Origin: Deltaproteobacteria bacterium
GTDB lineage: Bacteria > Desulfobacterota > Desulfobacteria > Desulfobacterales > Desulfosarcinaceae
DNA length: 64,000 nucleotides
Reading direction: 5' to 3'
Assembly: GCA_020444075.1 (NCBI GenBank)
Contig: JAHLLR010000014.1
Span: 24,354 to 88,353 of the forward strand
Shown: one piece after another, positions 43,667 through 50,921 of the stretch
Numbering within the stretch: the first letter of the stretch is position 1
Layout of the letters: every line of letters starts with the position of its first letter
Program-made: the position numbers and the translations under genes
Notes under the pieces: generated by a model
Database searches by the model: none
The model's input: the letters and a program-made list of their open reading frames with translations, nothing else
Told to the model about the DNA's origin: nothing

Positions 43667-44391
43667 CGGCCATGGAACCGCAACCTCATCCGTCCGCAAT
43701 GGAACGGACATCGGAACCCAACTGGCTCCTGCGAACCCTGATCATCTTCTCACTGGTGGTGCATGCCGGAATTTTTATCCATATATCGGGGAGTTACCGA
43801 TCAAGCACCTTTAGCTATATCGAAATGACCCTTCAGAACATCGCCCGACCAGTGACCCGGGACATTCCCCGACCCCGGCCGCGCCCCAAAATGCCCGCAC
43901 CCACAGATCCGGTAAAACAGCTGAACGTGGTCCAGCGGCCCCTGCCCAGCTTCCGGCCGCTGGCCATGGCCCCGGTGGAAAGCAACCTGCCGGACAGCCT
44001 GATGCAGGGAATCAGTGCACCGGATGTGCCCCGGGCGCCCGGTGTGGACAGTGCGGACTGGGTTCCAGGCCCCCAGGTCCAGGAAACGACCGATGAATTC
44101 ATGACCCCATCCAGCTACCTGGACATGGTGCGGATGAAGATCGAGAGCCGCAAGCGCTACCCGGAAACCGCCAGGGCCAGGAGCATCGAAGGACGCGTAA
44201 CGGTCCGTTTCACCCTGCTGGCCGACGGCAATGTGTGCGATGTTTCCGTAACCCAAGGAACCCGCAGCAGCGCCCTGAACATGGCCGCTTTGGATGCAGT
44301 GCAGCGGGCCGCTCCTTTTCCGCGGCCCCCGCGAAATCTGTTCAAGGGAGACCTGCCCCTGGAACTGACCATTGTTTTCGAACTGACCTGA
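43660..44391 (+). CDS. tonB: TonB energy-transducing protein
   Basis: The 243-residue protein has an N-terminal TM anchor (LLRTLIIFSLVVHAGIFIHI), a Pro/Arg/Lys-rich periplasmic linker (DIPRPRPRPKMPAPTDP) and a C-terminal TonB domain (YPETARARSIEGRVTVRFTL, then LPLELTIVFEL). It spans the periplasm to energise the receptor at 44726. AAAAGGAA precedes the ATG at 43660; an ATG at 43672 is possible. It is dedicated to this cluster, since receptor and ExbBD are adjacent. Confidence 0.9.
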   Translation: MVAAMEPQPHPSAMERTSEPNWLLRTLIIFSLVVHAGIFIHISGSYRSSTFSYIEMTLQNIARPVTRDIPRPRPRPKMPAPTDPVKQLNVVQRPLPSFRPLAMAPVESNLPDSLMQGISAPDVPRAPGVDSADWVPGPQVQETTDEFMTPSSYLDMVRMKIESRKRYPETARARSIEGRVTVRFTLLADGNVCDVSVTQGTRSSALNMAALDAVQRAAPFPRPPRNLFKGDLPLELTIVFELT

Positions 44392-44480
44392 TGGCATCTA
44401 TCCGGTTTTGCAGACAATCTCATTTTCAAACCGGTAATCGAAAAAGGAGGTGATGCGACACGCACGTTTAAAGTGAGGAA

Positions 44481-44581
44481 GGGGAAAGCCGCCGACTCCG
44501 GCCAGAGTCTTACGGCGGCCTCCCCCGGAAGCCCCCTGCGGATGGCAGGTGCTCCTTCGCAATTCCTACCACCGGAGCGCC
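44481..44581 (+). other. Structured untranslated region between tonB and the TonB-dependent receptor
   Basis: The gap 44392-44725 has no supported ORF. It contains a long hairpin: GGGG-GCCGCC-GACTC, loop CGGCCA, GAGTC-GGCGGC-CCCC (44481-44525, with small internal loops). A CCTGC/GCAGG hairpin (44535-44549) shares bases with a second one, GGTGCTCC/GGAGCGCC (44548-44581). AAGGAGGTGATG upstream at 44444-44455 looks like a ribosome site but leads only to a short frame. The mutually exclusive hairpins resemble a regulatory leader. It is not a match to the cobalamin box as I know it. Confidence 0.4.
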
Positions 44582-44725
44582 TCGTTTTCAAGCCTTTGCC
44601 TGACACGCTGTCAATCCCAGGGATTTCTTGGCATCGCATTGTTAAAAGTTGACGGAAAAGGATCCGACGGTCGGCCATTATATCGGGCTGATTGAGTTGA
44701 GATACGTTCTACTTAAGGAGGACTC

Positions 44726-47086
44726 ATGTGTTCAAGATGCTGTAGGCTGAAGATCCTGATCGGGACCGGCGTGACGCTTCTGGTTTGGGGAATATTTACT
44801 TTTGCGGCGGTTGCAACGGCAGGCCAAAGCGACGCTCGAACGACTGTGGCAACATCGGATATGTCTCAGGATGACCAGCAGGACGATGACGTGATCAAGC
44901 TGGGCCAGGTGACCGTAACCGGAAAAATTGTCGACGAAGCGACGGCCAACATCCCTGCCGTGGTGGAAAGTATCACCGCCGAAGGCGTGGAACGGATCAA
45001 TGCTGTCGAAACGTCGGATGTCTTCAAGTACATGCCGGGTTCCTACCTGCGCAAGCTCTATCCCGGAGGAACCAACAGCCCTTTGGTCATCCGCGGCAAC
45101 AACTCCACCCTGACCGGCCGGACGCTGGTGCTGATGGACGGCATCCGCATCAGCGATTTCACGGCGGCGGGTAACAGCAACGCCCCCAAATGGTTTACCG
45201 TCGCACCCCAGGAAATCGAAAAGGTCGATGTGATCTACGGCCCCTTTTCCGCCGCCCTGAGCGGCAATTCGATGTCGGGTACAGCCATGATCACCACTCA
45301 TATGCCTGAACGGCTGGAAGTCCAGGCCGATGGAAAATACTTCTATCAGAATTTCCATGAATACCGGACCGATGATGACATGGAGGGGTATACCGCGTTC
45401 GCGTCAGCCGGCAATAAAACAGGCAACCTCTCCTATAACTTCTGGTTCAACCGGTTGGAAACCGAGATCCAATCCACCAGCTACGTGGCCAAGACGGCGT
45501 CCGACGGCGGCGCCACCGTGGGAAATCCCGTCAGCGGGTGGGTGGCGGACAAGGATCCCATCGGCAACGACCGCTATATCCTGGGTTCCGGCGGCGTCAA
45601 GGATGTCGTCAACAACACCTTCAAGGTCAAACTCGGTTACGACCTCACCCCGGAGTCGCAACTTCGTTTCACCAGTGTCCTGTGGGATTTTGAACAGGAC
45701 GGGGATTCCCCCCAAAGCTACATTCGCGATGCCGCCGGAAACCCGGTCTATGCAGGCACGGTGGATATCGACGGCGTGAGTTTCAACCTGAGTAATTCAA
45801 CCTTTACCTATTCAAAAAGCGAACGGCAGGATCTGCTCAATGCCCTGACCTATTCTATGGACTCGCCCGGCGGCCTGAACGTAACGGCCGCAGTGAGCGC
45901 TTATAACACGTTGAATAACGTCACTCAAACATCCTCTACGGCCGCGCCAGATTCCAAATCCGGTGGTGCCGGGAAAGTTTCGGACGGCGAGGAAGGCTGG
46001 TATACGGCTGATCTCAAAGCTGCCGGAGACTTTGAATGGCGCGGTTTCCACACCGTTACCGCCGGTTATCACGTGGATCAGTACTTCACCGACAACGAAA
46101 CATGGAATGCCTCTGATTGGTTGAGGGATACCCGGACCACCCTCAACCAGGGGGCGGAAGGTAAAACCCGCACCCAGGCATGCTTTGTGGAAGATACCTG
46201 GCATATCGAGGACCACTGGTCGGTCTATCTGGGCGGCCGGTATGAGTGGTGGCGCGGTTTTGACGGCAGCAAATCCATTGACACCCCTTCCGGGCGTGTC
46301 ACAACGGAACTGGAAGAAAGAAAAGAAGCTGATTTTTCACCCAAATTATCAACGACCTTCAGTCCCAACGATGCATGGCGCCTGCGCTTTTCCCTGGCCA
46401 TGGCCACCCGCTATCCGACCGTCGGCGAACTGTATTACGGCGGGATAAATGCTTCGGGCATCATTCCCAACGCGAACCCTGATCTGGAACCCGAAAGAAG
46501 CGTCGCCAAAGATTTTACCATCACCCGATTTGTCGGTTCGGACGGCGAAGCCCGCTTGACGTTTTTCGAGGACGATGTGGAGGACGCCATTTACAGCCAG
46601 ACCAATTCGTATACGTTGGTGAAAAACTTCCAAAACGTCGATGAAGTTCGAACCCGGGGTGTCGAGTTTGCCTTCAATATGCGCCGGTTCTTTATAGACG
46701 GACTGGGGCTGTTTACCAACGTGGCCTGGACCGATTCCAAGATCCTGCGCAATGACAGCGTCCCGGAAAGCGTGGGCAAGGATTTCCCGCGGGTTCCGGA
46801 GTGGCGTGCCAAATGTGTACTGGATTATTCACCCACCGATAAATGGGCCTTCACGTTGGCCGGCCACTACTCGGGGGAGCAGTATGGGAACCTGGATAAT
46901 TCAGATACCGAGGGCGGTTACGGCGGTATCGATGATTTCCTGGTATTCGACGCCAAATTTTCTTACCGATTTTCATCAAGCTGGCTGGCCGCTGTCGGCG
47001 TGGATAATATTACCGACGAGCTTTACCATGTGTCTCATCCCTATCCCATGAGAACTTTTTTTGCCGAGCTGAAGTATACATTCTAA
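44726..47086 (+). CDS. TonB-dependent outer-membrane receptor
   Basis: The 786-residue protein has an N-terminal signal (ILIGTGVTLLVWGIFTFAAV and following). The TonB-box-like segment is DDVIKLGQVTVTG, followed by the plug domain (VFKYMPGSYLRKLYPGGTNS; LVLMDGIRISDF; EIEKVDVIYGPFSAALSGNS) and a 22-strand barrel ending LKYTF with terminal Phe. Plug wording recalls metal/siderophore receptors but does not fix the substrate. AAGGAGGA is before the ATG. Context with a His-tailed ExbB and DUF4198 proteins suggests a transition metal (Ni, Co, Zn or Cu), which is inference. Confidence 0.92.
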   Translation: MCSRCCRLKILIGTGVTLLVWGIFTFAAVATAGQSDARTTVATSDMSQDDQQDDDVIKLGQVTVTGKIVDEATANIPAVVESITAEGVERINAVETSDVFKYMPGSYLRKLYPGGTNSPLVIRGNNSTLTGRTLVLMDGIRISDFTAAGNSNAPKWFTVAPQEIEKVDVIYGPFSAALSGNSMSGTAMITTHMPERLEVQADGKYFYQNFHEYRTDDDMEGYTAFASAGNKTGNLSYNFWFNRLETEIQSTSYVAKTASDGGATVGNPVSGWVADKDPIGNDRYILGSGGVKDVVNNTFKVKLGYDLTPESQLRFTSVLWDFEQDGDSPQSYIRDAAGNPVYAGTVDIDGVSFNLSNSTFTYSKSERQDLLNALTYSMDSPGGLNVTAAVSAYNTLNNVTQTSSTAAPDSKSGGAGKVSDGEEGWYTADLKAAGDFEWRGFHTVTAGYHVDQYFTDNETWNASDWLRDTRTTLNQGAEGKTRTQACFVEDTWHIEDHWSVYLGGRYEWWRGFDGSKSIDTPSGRVTTELEERKEADFSPKLSTTFSPNDAWRLRFSLAMATRYPTVGELYYGGINASGIIPNANPDLEPERSVAKDFTITRFVGSDGEARLTFFEDDVEDAIYSQTNSYTLVKNFQNVDEVRTRGVEFAFNMRRFFIDGLGLFTNVAWTDSKILRNDSVPESVGKDFPRVPEWRAKCVLDYSPTDKWAFTLAGHYSGEQYGNLDNSDTEGGYGGIDDFLVFDAKFSYRFSSSWLAAVGVDNITDELYHVSHPYPMRTFFAELKYTF

Positions 47087-47112
47087 CACCATAAATTTCA
47101 AAGGAGCCTCTG

Positions 47113-47901
47113 ATGAAAATCAATCAACGAATCTTTTTAGTGGTCAGCATCATCATTTTAATGAGCGGCCACGTTTCCATGGCCGAAGCCCACGATTTGT
47201 GGATAACCATGGATCAATACCGTCTAAGCAACAATACCGCCACCGATGGCAACGTTTTCAGCAGTCATCAATTTCCAGCACCGGCGGATGATGCGCTGGC
47301 GCCCGAACGACTGGATGCTGTCTTTTTTATCACGCCCAGCGCCCAACGCCTGCCGGCATCAGCAAAAAGCGCAGGGGGGTACGGTGCCACCGCACCATTT
47401 AAGGAAAAAGGTACCTATGTTGCCGTAGCACTTCCGGTCAATGGTTTTGCAACGAAAACACCTGACGGCTATCAACGAGGCAAAAGTAAAAAAGATGTCA
47501 AGAATTCAGTTTTATGCCGCTACTCTCAAAAATTTGCCAAGGCCGTCTTTTCGGTTGGTAACGCCGGGGGCGACGCTTATTTGCAAACACTTGGTCATGC
47601 CATGGAAATCATCCCTTTGAAGGACCCCGTGCAGCTCAAAACCGGCGATATACTGCCGGTCAAGGTGCTGTTGGAAGGGCAGCCAGCCCGGATATACGTA
47701 TTCGGCACCTATGCCGGTTTCTCCGAGTCGGCCAATACTTTCGCTTACACTACCCGAACCGATAAAAAGGGCATCGCCGAAATCAAATTGATTCATGACG
47801 GGGTCTGGTTGTTGATCGCCAAACAGGAGGAGACATATCCGAATGCGGCGGAATGCGATAAACAGACATGGGCGGCATCGCTGACATTCGAGATCAAATA
47901 A
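47113..47901 (+). CDS. DUF4198-family periplasmic protein
   Basis: The 262-residue protein has a signal peptide (RIFLVVSIIILMSGHVSMAEA). After predicted cleavage at AEA the mature protein begins HDLWITMDQY, the family hallmark AHDLW. The rest is mostly beta with a C-terminal LKTGDILPVKVLLEGQPARI and DGVWLLIAKQEETYPNA, also typical of the family. DUF4198 proteins co-occur with TonB receptors and nickel/cobalt transport genes; a role in metal binding is proposed from context only. An N-terminal His after processing could ligate metal. AAAGGAG precedes the ATG. Confidence 0.87.
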   Translation: MKINQRIFLVVSIIILMSGHVSMAEAHDLWITMDQYRLSNNTATDGNVFSSHQFPAPADDALAPERLDAVFFITPSAQRLPASAKSAGGYGATAPFKEKGTYVAVALPVNGFATKTPDGYQRGKSKKDVKNSVLCRYSQKFAKAVFSVGNAGGDAYLQTLGHAMEIIPLKDPVQLKTGDILPVKVLLEGQPARIYVFGTYAGFSESANTFAYTTRTDKKGIAEIKLIHDGVWLLIAKQEETYPNAAECDKQTWAASLTFEIK

Positions 47902-48044
47902 GCTCATGACGACTGTTCACGACCCAGGATAGTATTATTCGCATAAGCGGCTTTCAGTCGCAATGATCGTGCATTCGTTTGCCGGCAATTGTTGCTGGAA
48001 GCCGCTCCTACCGAAACGAAATAAGCAGTCCTTGTGGAGATCGG

Positions 48045-48515
48045 ATGATGACACGTACAGTGGTGATCTCTGTGACAATACTCAGCATGCTGGCTGCATC
48101 TCCGGTATGGGGGCATGGCACCGAAGGCTACACCGAAGCTGCCGCCGGCATCCTGATAAAGGCCGAATACGACGATGGCGAGCCCATGAGTTATGCGGCC
48201 GTGGAGATAACTGCGCCTGAAAAAGGGGCGGTATTTCAAAAAGGCCGAACTGACCGTAACGGCGTTTTCATGTTCTTACCCGACCAGTCGGGCAGTTGGA
48301 AGATTATTGTCACCGACGCAATGGGCCACCGGTTGAAACTGGGCCGAGAAATCGATGAGCAAAACGGTGGTGAATCAAAACGGAACGGCTCACGCCAAAC
48401 AGCTGCGCCACCGATTTCCCAAAGCCAGGGCATCATGACGGGGATTGCCATCATATTCGGCCTGTCCGGTATGCTTTATGGGTGGAAGGTCCGGCGGTCC
48501 TCCTACCGGAAATAA
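48045..48515 (+). CDS. Membrane-anchored periplasmic accessory protein (carboxypeptidase-regulatory-like fold)
   Basis: This is a 156-residue protein. Signal peptide VVISVTILSMLAASPVWG, then HGTEGYTEAAAGILIKAEYD, an Ig-like beta domain with YAAVEITAPEKGAVFQKGRT and DRNGVFMFLPDQSGSWKIIV, a basic linker, and one C-terminal TM (GIMTGIAIIFGLSGMLYGWK) with a basic tail. The Ig-like segment is like those of NikL/DUF4198-associated proteins. The start is the first of two adjacent ATG at 48045. It follows DUF4198 by about 140 bases and probably completes the metal-uptake operon. Confidence 0.72.
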   Translation: MMTRTVVISVTILSMLAASPVWGHGTEGYTEAAAGILIKAEYDDGEPMSYAAVEITAPEKGAVFQKGRTDRNGVFMFLPDQSGSWKIIVTDAMGHRLKLGREIDEQNGGESKRNGSRQTAAPPISQSQGIMTGIAIIFGLSGMLYGWKVRRSSYRK

Positions 48516-49466
48516 AAGCTGATTTTTTGGTGGGTTACAAGCGGAACCAACTAAAAAATGACATACAGGACGCGAGAAAACACGCGGATTTCGAAAACCG
48601 TATTTGCAAAATGTCGACGGAAAAAGAGGTGCCCACGCGTTTTTAGATGCAAATAATACCAAGGAACACTGTCAAGAATGGATAAAAGCATATGCGATGG
48701 TTCCCAAGGTCTCGCGTGATCGCGGGACTGTAAATTACCTTCAAGTAATAACGAAATAGCTCCTCCCAAATCCGGACACCTTTTTAAAAAAGCTGAGCGA
48801 AGCCCAACAGCAGGTCTTGCCCAGATGGAGGGAACGCGAGCATCAAGTCAATTCAATGGGTGCCGGTCGTCCCGAAGGTTGCCTGGATGATGGCACCTTT
48901 TCCACTCCGTCCGGATGAGGATTTCCCCTCGTTTTGAAAATTTAAAAAGCATATGCCGTGCCATTTGCTTCAATGGCTCCTGTATCGGGGTTTTGTTTCT
49001 GCAGGTTGGTCATCCGGGCATGGTTTTGTGGCCATTTTTATAATGATTCTGTATACAGAAAGTTACAGTTAAAATCGAACCGTCAGGTAGCGCTCATCCG
49101 GAAACGGTCATTTTGCCCGATATCTTCATGGCACCAAATCAATACGACCATTGTTGCAGGAGTCGCATCCTATCCGATCAACCAAAGTGCATCGAAAAAA
49201 GGAGTTGAAGCGCAGCCTGCGAACAGGGTATCTATCGCACTCCAGATCAAGGGCGATGATAATGGGTTGCTGATACAAACAACTTTCAGACGGGTGCGGT
49301 ACCAATCCTGTAAGTGAATGGTCACCCACGGTCATGCCGATTTGATCCGGCATTTGGTAACCCCCACGGCTGCAGGTTTTAGGATCGTGTCGGGGACAGG
49401 CTTTGAAGGAAATATGGTTTTGGTTTCATTAATCGTCCGGTTAATCTTCGTTCGAGGGTTAGGAAT
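48516..49466. other. Gap with decayed sequence between the uptake cluster and azlC
   Basis: This 951-base segment is AT-richer than its neighbours, contains many stops in all frames, and shows no gene with a ribosome site. It contains a transposase-like remnant (48760-48918) and a 119-codon open frame (48958-49317) that has no recognisable domain and is likely non-coding. It may mark an old insertion or deletion site. Confidence 0.6.
48760..48918 (+). pseudogene. Degenerate N-terminal fragment of a DDE transposase (IS5/IS1182-like)
   Basis: The frame reads PDTFLKKLSEAQQQVLPRWR, then EREHQVNSMGAGRPEG. This resembles the N-terminal helices and the GAGRP linker of IS5-type transposases, and then stops at 48918. 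No catalytic region, inverted repeats or target duplication were found. Recognition is by motif memory only, so it is tentative. Confidence 0.35.
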
Positions 49467-50186
49467 ATGACGCCCCCTTCATCTGCAGCCAGGTCAACAA
49501 CCCTCAAGGAGGGGTTGAACGCTGGATGGCCCATCTGCCTGGGTTACCTGCCCATCGGCATGGCATTTGGGGTTTTGGCCCAGAAGGCGGGGCTTACCCC
49601 CCTCCAGATCGGCCTGATGTCCACAATGGTCTTTGCCGGAAGTGCACAATTCATTGCCGTCTCCATGATAGCCGGTGGAGCCTCGGCACTGGCCATCATC
49701 ACCACTACCTTTGTGGTTAATTTGCGCCACGTCCTTATGAGCTCAGCCCTGGCTGTCTATTTGCGAGCCGCCCACCGGGGATTGCTCGCTCTGTACGCCT
49801 ATGGCGTAACGGACGAGAGCTTTGCCGTCAATCTGCCTCGGTTCAATGCCCGCACCTGGAGTCTGCCAAAGGCCCTGGTGGTCAACCATGCTGCCAATCT
49901 GACCTGGTTCATCAGTACCGTGGCGGGCGGCATCGGTGGCCGCTTCATCCCTGAAAGGGCGTTGGGAATCGATTATGCCCTCATCGCCATGTTCATCTGC
50001 CTGCTCATCTACCAAATCAGAAAGCTGATTCACCTGTTAACTGCCGTTGTCGCTGGCTTAACTGCCGTGGGTCTGGCCCTAATGATTCCAGGCAACACTT
50101 ATATCGTCCTCGCTTCCATTGCTGCTGCCACAGTGGGAGTAATCATCCAACGCACAATGATGAAGCGTAATCCGAACCATGACTGA
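49467..50186 (+). CDS. azlC: AzlC-family branched-chain amino-acid exporter subunit
   Basis: This 239-residue membrane protein is the large subunit of the AzlCD exporter. GWPICLGYLPIGMAFGVLAQ is the family N-terminal signature, then FAGSAQFIAVSMIAGGASAL and NLRHVLMSSALAVYLRAA. About six TM segments are seen. The ATG at 49467 has a weak AGG-type site. Its end overlaps azlD by eight bases. Substrates such as Leu, Ile, Val or azaleucine are known for the family; substrate here is unproven. Confidence 0.92.
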   Translation: MTPPSSAARSTTLKEGLNAGWPICLGYLPIGMAFGVLAQKAGLTPLQIGLMSTMVFAGSAQFIAVSMIAGGASALAIITTTFVVNLRHVLMSSALAVYLRAAHRGLLALYAYGVTDESFAVNLPRFNARTWSLPKALVVNHAANLTWFISTVAGGIGGRFIPERALGIDYALIAMFICLLIYQIRKLIHLLTAVVAGLTAVGLALMIPGNTYIVLASIAAATVGVIIQRTMMKRNPNHD

Positions 50187-50520
50187 TTATCTGCTGCTGC
50201 TCCTGGGAATGGGCCTGGTGACCTACCTGCCGCGCTGGCTGCCTCTGCACTATCTCTCCCGGCGATCCCTCCCGGAATGGTTCATCCAATGGCTGGAACT
50301 GATACCGGCAGCGATTCTCAGCGCCCTGCTTCTGCCGGCCTTAACCCTCGACGGGAATCCTAAATATCTCGACCTTCTGCGGCCTGAGTTTTGGGTGGCC
50401 CTGCCGACGTTTGCTTTTGCCTGGTGGACGCGATCATTGGGTGGAACGGTGGTCGTGGGAATGTTGTTATTTTGGCTGGCGGAAAAGGTGGACCCGCAGT
50501 GGTTTGCCTGGATGGGATGA
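50179..50520 (+). CDS. azlD: AzlD-family small exporter subunit
   Basis: This 113-residue protein has three to four TM segments (YLLLLLGMGLVTYLPRWLPL; LIPAAILSALLLPALTL; TVVVGMLLFWLAEKV). It pairs with AzlC, as the eight-base gene overlap and size indicate. The PRWLPL segment is characteristic of the family. Confidence 0.9.
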   Translation: MTDYLLLLLGMGLVTYLPRWLPLHYLSRRSLPEWFIQWLELIPAAILSALLLPALTLDGNPKYLDLLRPEFWVALPTFAFAWWTRSLGGTVVVGMLLFWLAEKVDPQWFAWMG

Positions 50521-50921
50521 TTCAGAAATCGTAGATCCAAAAGAGATCGCTCACGGCGTGGGTCAACCTGTTTCGGGGCCCTACCGCTGAACGACTCGAG
50601 CAAAAAGGAGATGCGCTTGGGCGCATCCGGGTTTTGGGGCAGAGCCAAGCAGGAATATAACCCTAATTGCTGCAAAAAGACCGAGCAGCCATTTTCTTTC
50701 AACGGCCGGAGCGTCATGGCTATCTATTTGACCTGCCATCGGAAATCGCTTATGATACCCACGGGTTGTTAATCCCGACCTTTCGCGAATCCTTCATGGG
50801 TTCAGGAACAGCAGCAAGCGAACGGATCCGTTTTATATAGGGGAAGCCGCTTCCGAACTATCTGCATTAAAGCCAACCGACAGCCTGCAGATCCATCGAT
50901 AAACGAAAGCAGACGTGATCC
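50521..50921. other. Gap of 401 bases between azlD and the SLC12-like gene
   Basis: No gene with ribosome-site support was seen. A minus-strand open frame across 50250-50717 mostly lies inside azlD and has no recognised domain. The upstream part of the SLC12-like gene may carry the promoter, but no clear TTGACA/TATAAT pair is seen. Confidence 0.5.

Noticed and set aside
44392..44725. Cobalamin riboswitch upstream of the TonB-dependent receptor
   Set aside because: I looked for the GCCACTG-type box and AGGGAA core on both strands and could not align them.
48958..49317. 119-codon frame in the gap before azlC
   Set aside because: No ribosome site, odd composition and no domain; it lies in a decayed region.
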